Source: Eubacteriaceae bacterium
Lineage (GTDB): Bacteria > Bacillota > Clostridia > Lachnospirales > Lachnospiraceae
Length of the DNA: 64,000 nucleotides
Assembly: GCA_910574015.1 (NCBI GenBank)
Contig: CAJSYQ010000007.1
Location: 50,935-114,934, forward strand
Direction: 5' to 3'
Every line of letters begins with the position of its first letter. Within the stretch, counting starts at the first letter, position 1. A program made the translations under genes and the position numbers. Below are positions 45,124 through 53,641 of this stretch, in pieces. Under the pieces are notes generated by a model that saw nothing but the letters and a program-made list of their open reading frames with translations, did no database searches and had not been told where the DNA came from.

Positions 45124-45778
45124 GCTGATCCCTGTTCCCCCTGATAAAATCCCTTACCTGCTCCAGGTCGTCGAACCGGCCTGCAATGATGTCCCATATT
45201 TCCTGATCCGGCTGCCACAGATCCGGCACCATAAGAGGCATGCATCCCGCCCAGTAAGCAGACAGCAGTCCGTTTTTGGAATCCTCCAGCGCATAACAGT
45301 CTTCCGGCTGTTCTTCCAGCAGTTCACACGCCCTCAGATAAATATCCGGCTCGGGCTTTGATCTGTCCACCATATCACCGCCAACGACTGCCTGGAAATA
45401 CCCGGTTATCCCGGCCTCTCTTAAATGAGCCTCCACTTCGGATTTTCTGGAGGAGGATGCCACCGCCATTTTATACCCGCTGTCTTTCAAATGATCCAGA
45501 AGGATGTATAACCCTTTTTTTACTGGAAGGGCGTTATCTTTAAAATAATCTTCGTAAAATTCTTTTGTATATTGCCGCATTTCATGGATACCACACTGAC
45601 CGCCAAATTCTTTCCGCCAAATTTCTTCTGTCTTTGCAGCGTTCATCCCCAGCGTCTTCAATACCATATAGCCAGCCTTCCCAATGCCCATCTTTTCCCC
45701 TGCATAGTCCCACGCCTGCATGCAGAGACGCTCGGTATCAAACATCAGGCCATCTTTGTCAAAGATTACCGCGTTCAT
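45098..45778 (-). CDS. HAD-superfamily phosphatase (beta-phosphoglucomutase-like)
   Basis: A 226-residue HAD hydrolase with catalytic FDKDGLMFDTE, motif II VASSSRKSEVEAHL, and motifs III/IV SKPEPDIYLRACELL with ALEDSKNGLLSAYWAG. The four-helix cap places it among sugar-phosphate phosphatases/mutases; exact substrate unknown. ATG at 45778 has AAGGGG seven bases upstream. Precedes the LytTR/kinase pair. Confidence 0.88.
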   Translation of the reverse strand: MNAVIFDKDGLMFDTERLCMQAWDYAGEKMGIGKAGYMVLKTLGMNAAKTEEIWRKEFGGQCGIHEMRQYTKEFYEDYFKDNALPVKKGLYILLDHLKDSGYKMAVASSSRKSEVEAHLREAGITGYFQAVVGGDMVDRSKPEPDIYLRACELLEEQPEDCYALEDSKNGLLSAYWAGCMPLMVPDLWQPDQEIWDIIAGRFDDLEQVRDFIRGNRDQHEDSDYRR

Positions 45779-45806
45779 ATCATTCCCCTTTCTTACCATT
45801 TGTATG

Positions 45807-45835
45807 ATTATAACATCTTTCGCCGTCTTTTTCCA
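45807..45835 (-). promoter_or_regulatory. Promoter of HAD-LytTR-kinase operon
   Basis: TGGAAA (45835-45830) and TATAAT (45812-45807), 17-base spacer, on the minus strand upstream of the HAD gene. The palindrome at 45841-45859 lies just upstream. Confidence 0.6.
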
Positions 45836-45840
45836 CTTCC

Positions 45841-45859
45841 AACTAGGGTTGTGCTAGTT
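45841..45859. promoter_or_regulatory. Palindrome between divergent promoters
   Basis: AACTAG and CTAGTT arms with a seven-base spacer. It covers the -35 box of the plus-strand promoter and lies immediately upstream of the minus-strand promoter, a good position for a shared regulator. Confidence 0.5.
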
Positions 45860-45877
45860 TTCGTTTTATTGTACAAT
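45849..45877 (+). promoter_or_regulatory. Promoter of acyltransferase-like gene
   Basis: TTGTGC (45849-45854) and TACAAT (45872-45877) with a 17-base spacer, 41 bases before the ATG at 45918. Confidence 0.6.
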
Positions 45878-45917
45878 AATGGTGTAGCAGCGAATGCCCA
45901 TCAGAATGGAGGATCAT

Positions 45918-46721
45918 ATGAAATCAGAACAGCTTTACCAGATGTTAGAATTGCCGGGAGCGGTAAGAGATGCCATGAATTTTTACAGAACCACAAGGAA
46001 TACCGTGCTGGATAACGAAATCCGGCAGAGGTTAGCAGAGCGGGAATCCTGGGACACCGCCCTCCAGGAGATCCGGAACAGGATCGGAGAGGATCCCTCC
46101 GGCTTTTATATTCTCTGTGAACTGATGCGCTGTGCCTGCGATACATATGAGAAATATAAGGAAATGAGAATAGATGATTCCGTCTTTACCGCCACCATGA
46201 AATTCTGCACACGGTTTCTGGAAGAACACAAAAAGATCTACGGAGCCTATGCATTTACCTGGGCATGGTGGTTTCCCAGACAGCTTGCCCTGCAGGAATT
46301 CCGGATCGGCGAACTGGAATATGAATTTATCTCTTCGGATGAAAGGAAGATCTATATCCACATTCCCTCCGATGCCAGCCTCACCCCTTCAGCAGTCCGG
46401 AGCTCTCTTGACCGCTTTCGGGAGTTCCTGTCAAACTATTTTCCAGACTGGATCGGTACGGACTGGAACTGTGAATCCTGGATGCTTTCGCCGGCGCTGG
46501 CCGGATTACTGCCGGATGATTCCAACCTGCTGCAATTTCAAAAATTATTTGACATCATTTCTACAGACTATGAAAGCATGGCAGTTTTGGACTGGGTATT
46601 CCCCGGCGAGGGACCGGAGCTTGAAAATCTGTCAGAAAAAACTTCCCTGCAAAAAAAATTAAAGGAATTCCTTATATCCAGACAGAAGTTTGGATGGGCG
46701 GAGGGAATCCTCCGTTTATAA
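45918..46721 (+). CDS. Acyltransferase-domain-like protein of unknown function
   Basis: A 267-residue soluble protein. The C-terminal half contains ARG-poor but GNAT-like features (FYILCELMRCACDTYEKY; IYIHIPSDASLTPSAVRSSL; WNCESWMLSPALAGLL) resembling the uncharacterised acyltransferase-like family common in gut Firmicutes (DUF5596 type). No catalytic residues can be asserted. GGAGG is five bases before the ATG at 45918. Convergent with the XRE gene, 21 bases apart. Confidence 0.6.
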   Translation: MKSEQLYQMLELPGAVRDAMNFYRTTRNTVLDNEIRQRLAERESWDTALQEIRNRIGEDPSGFYILCELMRCACDTYEKYKEMRIDDSVFTATMKFCTRFLEEHKKIYGAYAFTWAWWFPRQLALQEFRIGELEYEFISSDERKIYIHIPSDASLTPSAVRSSLDRFREFLSNYFPDWIGTDWNCESWMLSPALAGLLPDDSNLLQFQKLFDIISTDYESMAVLDWVFPGEGPELENLSEKTSLQKKLKEFLISRQKFGWAEGILRL

Positions 46722-46742
46722 CTTCGCTGGGACGCAGAGATG

Positions 46743-47564
46743 TTATCTGCGCCCGGCATCCACCCGCCACAAAACAACTGCTGTCACAACAGCTGCAAAC
46801 ATTGAGATGATGTCCCCTTCATCTATAATTGGTTCTGGGATATAAAACGAGAGACAGTAATTCACTAGCAGCTGCATCGGTATATACAATACCGCAGTAA
46901 CAGCCCCTGCCAGATATTTCCTTCCGGAACAGAGCCGGAACAATCCATAGATGATCCAGGCATATGGAACAGCGATCAGGGACATCCAGGTGCCGATGGG
47001 CAGCAGTAACCCGCCGGATGGGATAAGAAGATGCAGGACATATAAAAAAGGGATCAGAAGGACACTGACGGCAGCCAGCGAAAAGGGAATTCCTTTCTGT
47101 CCATGCCGGATCACAGGATATCCTGCAAACCAGGCAAGCACAATGGAACTGCCTGAAATCAGTGACCATGTAAAAGACCCTGAAACTGCCAGATCGCATA
47201 TACCGCAGACAAAGATCCCCAGTACCAGCAGCAGAGAGAATGCCTCTGCAAAGAGTACTTTCAATGAACGGATTTTCCGCTCTGCCGTCGCATCTGCATA
47301 CAGCAGGACGTGCTCTACCCTCTCCTCCTGCACCGCTGGCTCGGAATCCTCTTTTTCCCCACCCAGCAGTTCACTCACTGTCACACCCAGAAGATCTGCC
47401 AGCCTGGACAGAAGGGAGATATCGGGATAACTCAGGCCCCTCTCCCATTTTGAAACGGCTTTGTCTGTAATATCCAGTGCCTGCGCCAGTTCCTTCTGTG
47501 TCATCTTCCGTGCCTTCCGCATTTCAGATATAAAGCTTCCCATATTGTTTTTGTGATCGTCCAT
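46743..47564 (-). CDS. XRE-family regulator with C-terminal membrane domain
   Basis: A 273-residue protein: an N-terminal XRE helix-turn-helix (MRKARKMTQKELAQALDITDKAVSKWERGLSYPDI, split here as motif; recognition helix DKAVSKWERG), a short acidic linker, then about 160 residues with four to five membrane helices. Such membrane-tethered XRE proteins are common in Clostridia and may respond to membrane or antimicrobial stress. Good ribosome site (GGAGG, six bases). It follows the second ABC exporter pair and has its own promoter. Confidence 0.88.
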   Translation of the reverse strand: MDDHKNNMGSFISEMRKARKMTQKELAQALDITDKAVSKWERGLSYPDISLLSRLADLLGVTVSELLGGEKEDSEPAVQEERVEHVLLYADATAERKIRSLKVLFAEAFSLLLVLGIFVCGICDLAVSGSFTWSLISGSSIVLAWFAGYPVIRHGQKGIPFSLAAVSVLLIPFLYVLHLLIPSGGLLLPIGTWMSLIAVPYAWIIYGLFRLCSGRKYLAGAVTAVLYIPMQLLVNYCLSFYIPEPIIDEGDIISMFAAVVTAVVLWRVDAGRR

Positions 47565-47592
47565 CTCTTACCTCCATAACAATTTTACACAA

Positions 47593-47621
47593 ATTATAAT
47601 ACAATAGGCGGTATTTGACAA
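47593..47621 (-). promoter_or_regulatory. Promoter of XRE regulator
   Basis: TTGTCA (47621-47616) and consensus TATAAT (47598-47593) with a 17-base spacer, 29 bases before the start codon at 47564. Confidence 0.75.
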
Positions 47622-47705
47622 CCGACCAGCAAGCTACCCGGCAGAGTAAACCAATGGTAGAGTCAGGGAATGCCTGGTCGCATGCCGCTGTTCTTCCCAG
47701 CATCT

Positions 47706-49595
47706 TTATGCCTGATAATACTGCGCCTGAGCCTCCCAAAGATCCCGGTAAAGACCGTCCTCCTCCACCAATGTTTCATGACTTCCCATCTGTAAGATAT
47801 CGCCCTGATGGAAGACAAGGATATTTTCACAGAAACGGCAGCTTGACATCCGGTGGGAAATGTAAATGGCGGTCTTGTGCTCCACCATCTCATCAAAGCG
47901 CTCATAGATTTCCAGCTCCGATACCGGATCCAGGGCAGCCGTAGGCTCATCCAGTATGACCACTGGGGCATCCCGGTACAGAGCTCTTGCGATGGCAAGC
48001 TTCTGGGCCTCACCGCCGGATATCTCCACTCCGTCATCCCCCTGTTGGTAGATCACAGTCCGAATGCCGTCCTCCATTCCCTTCACCCGCTTTTCTATCC
48101 CCGCCTGCCTCAGGGCATCCCACACCCTCCGTTCTTCATACTCTGTACTTGCCGCCACATTCTCTGCGATAGGGAAGGAGAAGAGCTGGAAATCCTGAAA
48201 TACCACGCCGAAAATCTGACGGTACTCATCATAATCGTATTTACGGATATCAATGCCGTTCAGCAGAATCTCTCCCTCTGTGGGATCATAGAGCCGGCAC
48301 AATAGCTTGATAAAAGTAGATTTGCCGGAACCATTCCTGCCTACGATAGCCATCTTGCGCCCCACATGGATCTTTGCTGAGATGTTTTTCAGCACCAGGT
48401 CCTTATTATTCGGATAGTGGAAAGATACATTTCTAAACTCCAGCTCATATTCATTGTCAAGACGTTTCTCAATGGGGATCGTCCCCTCATACTTTTCATT
48501 TTTGAGAGACAAAAGAGCGGTAAAATTACTCATATACTGGTTCATCACCTGAAGCCAGTTCATAGATCCAAAAAGCTCTGACATATTATCCAATAAACTG
48601 GTCAACACCCCTACATAGAGGGAGACTTCACCGATGGAAATACTGCCTCCCACTGCCCGGATCCCCACAAATGCATAACAGGCAAACAGGAGAACTCCCA
48701 TAATAATCTCTGTTGCCATGGACATCCCTGTCTCGCTTCGAAACAGCTCTTGGCGTCTTTTTCGCAGTATGGCAGCCTCCTGCCTCAGTCCACCCAGGAT
48801 CATTCCCGCCATATCATAAATACGCACCTGCTTCCCGGGGCTGTATTCATGTAAAAACATGAAATAGGCATCAAACCGCCGGTTCCCTTTCAGATTGTCC
48901 TCATACATCTGATACTGCAGCCGCTGTCCCCTCCGGGAAATCAGGAAGCGGAAAAAGACTGCCGCTGCCATCAAAAAGCCCATCAGCAGAAACGCCGGAA
49001 GGGATTCGGCAAAAGCTGCCAGGCCATTCCTTTCCCCGCCGCCCCGCACCAGAAAGAAACGGCTCAGGATAGAAAGGGAATAAAGGATGGAAACAATATT
49101 ACCTACAACCCAGCCCACTGCAGAACAATAACCTGTGACACCGCCATTCATCCGGCTGCCCTCTGATGCCTTTTCAATATAATCCAGTGTATCCTTCCTC
49201 TCCAGGATCTGATAATCCAGTGTCAGGCATTTCTCTGACAATTTCTTACTGATCTTATCCTGCACTTCCCGCCGCAGGATGATCAGCCATTTGTTCAGCC
49301 CCCAGCGGCAGAGTGCCAGTACCATATTGAGAAGTACCAGGCCCACTGCCATCCGGATCAGGCGCTGTTCCAGGGCCGCCATGGTATGTGCCTCCACAGC
49401 CCCTCCATGGACAGTGATTATGCCTTCTGCCACGCTGTCCAGAACCATGGCTCCCACGATAATATTCAGATAGAGGATAGCGCTGGCCAGCAGCTGTTCC
49501 AGCAGCATCAGCGGAAAAAAGGATTTTCGTATCCCGGCCACCAGGCGCAGTATCTCTCTGGTTGAAGTACCATTCCGTTTCTCTGCCTTACTCAT
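47706..49595 (-). CDS. ABC exporter half-transporter (second pair, distal)
   Basis: A 629-residue ABC exporter with an N-terminal membrane domain of about six helices and an ATPase domain: Walker A VGRNGSGKSTFIKLL, signature VEISGGEAQKLAIARAL, Walker B VVILDEPTAALDP, all canonical. ATG at 49595 has GGAGG six bases upstream and overlaps the previous gene by eight bases; the frame to 49706 lies inside that gene. Probably a peptide or lipid exporter; the LytTR system upstream suggests regulated expression. Confidence 0.9.
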   Translation of the reverse strand: MSKAEKRNGTSTREILRLVAGIRKSFFPLMLLEQLLASAILYLNIIVGAMVLDSVAEGIITVHGGAVEAHTMAALEQRLIRMAVGLVLLNMVLALCRWGLNKWLIILRREVQDKISKKLSEKCLTLDYQILERKDTLDYIEKASEGSRMNGGVTGYCSAVGWVVGNIVSILYSLSILSRFFLVRGGGERNGLAAFAESLPAFLLMGFLMAAAVFFRFLISRRGQRLQYQMYEDNLKGNRRFDAYFMFLHEYSPGKQVRIYDMAGMILGGLRQEAAILRKRRQELFRSETGMSMATEIIMGVLLFACYAFVGIRAVGGSISIGEVSLYVGVLTSLLDNMSELFGSMNWLQVMNQYMSNFTALLSLKNEKYEGTIPIEKRLDNEYELEFRNVSFHYPNNKDLVLKNISAKIHVGRKMAIVGRNGSGKSTFIKLLCRLYDPTEGEILLNGIDIRKYDYDEYRQIFGVVFQDFQLFSFPIAENVAASTEYEERRVWDALRQAGIEKRVKGMEDGIRTVIYQQGDDGVEISGGEAQKLAIARALYRDAPVVILDEPTAALDPVSELEIYERFDEMVEHKTAIYISHRMSSCRFCENILVFHQGDILQMGSHETLVEEDGLYRDLWEAQAQYYQA

Positions 49596-51435
49596 AAGAT
49601 ACCTCCATTTCCCCTCTGCTCTCTGTCCTGCCATCCTCCGTATAATAATGGCTCTGTATCTCATAGATCCTGGCATATCTGCCCCCGCTGCGGAGCAGCT
49701 CTTCATGCGTCCCCTCCTCTACGATCCTGCCATGCTCCAGAAAAAGAATCCGGTCACAGAACCGTGTACTGGCGAGGCGGTGGGAGATAAATATACTTGT
49801 TTTGTTCTCCGTCATCCTGTCATATTCCTGATAGATGGCGCTCTCTGCCAGGGGATCCAGTGCCGAGGTGGGTTCATCCAGAATCAGCAGCGGCGCATCC
49901 TTATAAATACACCGTGCCAGCATCAGCTTCTGTGTCTCCCCTCCCGACAGCCGCACACCGTCTTCATCCAGAAGATTGGAAAGATATGTCTCCTCCCTGT
50001 TTGACAGGCTCTCAATCTTTTCTCTCAGTCCGGCGCGCTCCACTGCCCGCCAGAACCGCGACATATCGGTGTCCGCTCTGTTCTTTCCCGATACGATATT
50101 GACAATCTGGAAGGGAAGCTCCCCCATATCCTGAAAAACAACGCCCACCAATCTGAAATATTCTTCAATATCATATTCCTCGATATTTATTCCGTTTACC
50201 AAAATCTCCCCGGATACCGGATGATAGAATCCGCAGAGCAGCTTCACCAGCGTCGTCTTTCCCTCTCCATTTCCTCCTACCAGGGCAATCTTCTCCCCGG
50301 CATACAGTTTCAGACTGATATGGGACAGAATCTCTTCCCCCTCTTCCTCATATCGGAAACAGACATCCCTCAGCTCCACCTCCGGTGCCTTCCTCCGTGC
50401 CTCTTCCGATACCTTTACTCCTTCCCCATGACGGAAGCTGTCCTCCATATCCAGCACCCGGCGGTAATTTGTCACCTCCTGATGTGCCTTCAGCATATTC
50501 ATAATGCTCTCCACGAAGGCAAACATCCGGTTTGAAAAAGTGGTTATGACACCAAGCAGCAGCGTAAATTCTGCCAGTGAAACGCCTCCCTGCAGTGTTT
50601 TCCGGATCAGCAGAATATAGGCAAGTCCGTCGCGCAGGGCGAGAAAGATCGTATCGGACATGGTGGGAAGATAAAATCGTTTCTCAAGCTTCTTCTGCCA
50701 CCTCTGTCCGCATTCCACATAAGTCTGCAGCACATGCCCAAACCATTTCTCCATCCGGTACATCCTGACATCTTTGCCGCACACCACATCCGCTGCCTTT
50801 CTCTTCAATATATCAGTCTTTCGCCAGAGCTCTGCATCCTCTTCCCTGTGTGCCTCCAGATAGCTTCTGGCATACCGGTTTGCCAGCACATTACTGATCA
50901 GCATCAGCAGAAGCACAAGAAGGATCCGGATGTCCACAACAGCGATGGCACCCCCGAATAGGATCAGCCCCAGAAAGTTACGCATCACAAAGGGAACCTC
51001 CTGAAGTACACGTTCCACACCAAGACTGTTCCCGGCAACAGCATAGACCCCCTGTCCGTTCAGTTTCTGACAGGCATTGCTTTCCCAGTTACAATAATCC
51101 GTCACAAGGCTCTTTTCCAACAGCTTCGCGATAAACTCCTGGCACCGGACTATGGTAAGTGCCGCAGAATAGTGATTTTCCGCGATGTTCACAACGGAAC
51201 GGACCACCGTATACAATAAAATAACGCCCCCCACCTGAAGGATGAAATCAACGGTTCCAAGGCGGTTTTCAATGATATGCACCGCCCGGGACGGGATCAT
51301 CACCATAATCGTATTCTGGATCAAAAAGGCAAAGATCATTATAGGAAGTGACAGAGCAGTGCCCCTATAGCTCCGAAACACTTCCCGCAGCAAGAAACAT
51401 ATGTTAGACAAAAGACTGTACCCTTTTCTCCTCAT
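49588..51435 (-). CDS. ABC exporter half-transporter (second pair, proximal)
   Basis: A 615-residue ABC exporter. Membrane helices occupy about 15-320; the ATPase has Walker A VGGNGEGKTTLVKLL, signature VRLSGGETQKLMLARCI, Walker B LLILDEPTSALDP. Unlike the first pair both subunits have the catalytic Glu. Located 112 bases after the kinase of the third LytTR system on the same strand. The 112-base gap contains a poor promoter candidate only (TATAGT near 51482). Confidence 0.9.
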   Translation of the reverse strand: MRRKGYSLLSNICFLLREVFRSYRGTALSLPIMIFAFLIQNTIMVMIPSRAVHIIENRLGTVDFILQVGGVILLYTVVRSVVNIAENHYSAALTIVRCQEFIAKLLEKSLVTDYCNWESNACQKLNGQGVYAVAGNSLGVERVLQEVPFVMRNFLGLILFGGAIAVVDIRILLVLLLMLISNVLANRYARSYLEAHREEDAELWRKTDILKRKAADVVCGKDVRMYRMEKWFGHVLQTYVECGQRWQKKLEKRFYLPTMSDTIFLALRDGLAYILLIRKTLQGGVSLAEFTLLLGVITTFSNRMFAFVESIMNMLKAHQEVTNYRRVLDMEDSFRHGEGVKVSEEARRKAPEVELRDVCFRYEEEGEEILSHISLKLYAGEKIALVGGNGEGKTTLVKLLCGFYHPVSGEILVNGINIEEYDIEEYFRLVGVVFQDMGELPFQIVNIVSGKNRADTDMSRFWRAVERAGLREKIESLSNREETYLSNLLDEDGVRLSGGETQKLMLARCIYKDAPLLILDEPTSALDPLAESAIYQEYDRMTENKTSIFISHRLASTRFCDRILFLEHGRIVEEGTHEELLRSGGRYARIYEIQSHYYTEDGRTESRGEMEVSYE

Positions 51436-51547
51436 CTCTCTCCCCCATTTCTGTTCTGGATGTTATGTATTACAATAACTATAACACAAATGAATGAGAG
51501 TATAAAAAAAAGTACATAAATAGAAAAAAATCGTTCCTGAATGGATT

Positions 51548-52258
51548 TTACTCCAGCGGCAGCATCACTTCCGTGGCAAAAACACCCGGCTCATTCTGCC
51601 TGTTGATAAACCCCCGGTTCTTTTCCACTACCTTATTGATCCTTCTCAGGCCGTTTCCATGATTCCCCCGCTTATGGGTAATATACTCCTGATCCAGCCG
51701 GCGCACGGTCTCACCGGTGGCATTGCTGACGGAGAGGTAGAACTGCTTCTTCCTCACACACATATAGATCCGGACAAAACGGTCCCGGGAAGGATCCATC
51801 TTCTCACATGCTTCAATGGCATTATCGATAAGATTGCCGATCAACACGCAAAGATCCACCGGATTGCAGGAAAGATGGGCAGGCAGCTCCGCATCGCATT
51901 TGATCCGCAGTCCCTTTCGCTCCGCCAGCGTCAGTTTGCTGTTCAGCATGGCATCCACTCCTGTATTTCCCGTCTTATACCGGATATCCACGGCATCCAG
52001 CTCCGTCTCCATCAGATCAATGTACCGCCGTACCTCGGCATATTCCCCCATCTCCAAATGGGCACGGATCTTCTGCATATGATTGTGATAATCGTGCCGC
52101 CAGCCCCGCATCGTCAAATAAAGCTGGTTCATCTCCTGCCACTGCGATGACACCAGCTTCTCCTCATAATTCTGATATTTCTTTTCGTTCCTTCTCTTAT
52201 TGAGAAATACAAACAGGCCGCATATAATAATGCTGCCGGCAATACTGATCCATATCAC
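51548..52258 (-). CDS. Minimal GHKL sensor histidine kinase
   Basis: A 236-residue kinase with a single N-terminal membrane helix (VIWISIAGSIIICGLFVFL), H-box RGWRHDYHNHMQKIRAHL, N-box IGNLIDNAIEACE and lid GNHGNGLRRINKVVEKN. No sensor domain. Start is GTG at 52258, overlapping the regulator stop by four bases with GAGGTG six bases upstream; the frame to 52342 is inside the regulator gene. Close paralogue in layout of the kinase at 43631-44380. Confidence 0.9.
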   Translation of the reverse strand: MIWISIAGSIIICGLFVFLNKRRNEKKYQNYEEKLVSSQWQEMNQLYLTMRGWRHDYHNHMQKIRAHLEMGEYAEVRRYIDLMETELDAVDIRYKTGNTGVDAMLNSKLTLAERKGLRIKCDAELPAHLSCNPVDLCVLIGNLIDNAIEACEKMDPSRDRFVRIYMCVRKKQFYLSVSNATGETVRRLDQEYITHKRGNHGNGLRRINKVVEKNRGFINRQNEPGVFATEVMLPLE

Positions 52259-52977
52259 ATGAAACACCTCATAAACACCTGATTCAGGTTTTGATAACAA
52301 CTCCGGCTGATGGGCACTACGGTACCATCTGCAAGAAGACACTCTGTTCTTGTGATTCTTTCCACATTGAGAATATTCACAAGAACCGAACGGTTCGCCA
52401 TGCAGAAGCAGTCATCTGTCCACTCCTGACGCAGCTGTTTCATCGACCCCTTATAAGTATACTCCCCTTGAATCGTTTTGACGCAAAGATAATGTCCCTG
52501 CACTTCGGCCAGAAGGATATCAGACTTTTTCAGTTTCCGGTACTCGCCCTGATACCGGAAACCAATGTATTCCTCCATCCCCTGCTCCCGCCTCGTGTCT
52601 CTGATGCAGCACAGCGCCTCTTCCAGATCCATCCTTCGGTAAGGTTTCAGCAAATAGCGGACTGCCCCGACCTTATACCCGTCAAATACGCTGTCTCTGT
52701 CACCCGTAATGAATATTATGGAAATATCCCTGTCATATTCCCTGATTCGCCTTGCCAGATCCATTCCGTCCATTTTCTTCAGACCAATATCCAGCAGGAG
52801 ACATTGAAAAGGAAGCTCCGTCGGATATCGGAACAAGAGCGCCTCCGCACTGTGAAACGACTCAATTTCAGCCAGTATCCCATTCCTGTCATAATATCTC
52901 TGGATCTCCTGCTGTAAATATGTTGTTTGCACCGGATCATCCTCACAAATGCCGATCCGCAGATGATTCACCGTCAC
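52255..52977 (-). CDS. LytTR-family response regulator
   Basis: A 240-residue regulator with receiver RIGICEDDPVQTTYLQQEI, phosphoacceptor in LLLDIGLKKMDGMD, KPYRRMDL, and a LytTR domain (DILLAEVQGHYLCVKTIQG, CMANRSVLVNILNVERI). Start chosen as GTG at 52977, five bases after GGAGGG; the frame extends to 53004 over the previous gene's end. Partner of the kinase overlapping its stop. Confidence 0.92.
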   Translation of the reverse strand: MTVNHLRIGICEDDPVQTTYLQQEIQRYYDRNGILAEIESFHSAEALLFRYPTELPFQCLLLDIGLKKMDGMDLARRIREYDRDISIIFITGDRDSVFDGYKVGAVRYLLKPYRRMDLEEALCCIRDTRREQGMEEYIGFRYQGEYRKLKKSDILLAEVQGHYLCVKTIQGEYTYKGSMKQLRQEWTDDCFCMANRSVLVNILNVERITRTECLLADGTVVPISRSCYQNLNQVFMRCFM

Positions 52978-53000
52978 TTTTTCCCTCCGGACCAGCAGGA

Positions 53001-53609
53001 TCACACATAAAGATTGATGCGCCTGTATCTCCGGGCGGCCAGATCCTGCTGGAGCACTGCCTCGTCTTTCTTTTCTGCGATCTCCTGTTCCTTCTCTGTC
53101 TCCAGTTTCTCCTGACGGAGCTCTTCCAGTTCTTCTGCATCCTCCGGCACCAGCTCGGTAATGTCCTCCGCCAGCTCTTTTATCTCGTCAGTAAGCTCTT
53201 CCAGGCTCTCGGTGATACCGCCGCTGCTCTCATCGGTTCCCAAAGCCTCCTCTGCCAGCTCTTCCTGTCTCTCCTCGGCCGTCTTCGGCTCGTGCTTCTT
53301 CATCTCTTCAGCAATCTTCTCACCCTGTTCCCTTGCCTCGTCCAGAACATGAAACATCTGCTCATGGTTATATGCCTTCTTTGCTGCTGCAATCTCATCC
53401 TCACATGCCTGAAGCTGCTCAAGCCGGTCCTTGATGGCCTCCAGGCTGCCGCACTCTTTCCCTTTAAAGCTCTCCTTCTTATTCTCCCAGTAATCCACCT
53501 GGCTGTTCATTTTCTGCTGGCGCGCCGCCTTCTCCCTGGCGCTGTTGGATGAAGCACCCAGACTGAGCTTACTAAAAACAGCGATTGACGATGCCCTGAC
53601 ATTTGACAT
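53001..53609 (-). CDS. Acidic coiled-coil protein of unknown function
   Basis: A 202-residue, highly charged protein. A Ser/Ala-rich N-terminus precedes long helical stretches, including an acidic coiled coil (about 130-185; SLEELTDEIKELAEDITELV). The motif SQVDYWENKKESFKGKECGSL and the segment KKAYNHEQMFHVLDEAREQG look conserved in style but match no family I know. Strong ribosome site (AAGGAGGG). It lies between the EAL protein and a LytTR regulator in the same direction. Confidence 0.75.
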   Translation of the reverse strand: MSNVRASSIAVFSKLSLGASSNSAREKAARQQKMNSQVDYWENKKESFKGKECGSLEAIKDRLEQLQACEDEIAAAKKAYNHEQMFHVLDEAREQGEKIAEEMKKHEPKTAEERQEELAEEALGTDESSGGITESLEELTDEIKELAEDITELVPEDAEELEELRQEKLETEKEQEIAEKKDEAVLQQDLAARRYRRINLYV

Positions 53610-53641
53610 AAAAATCCCTCCTTATGATATTGACAATATCA

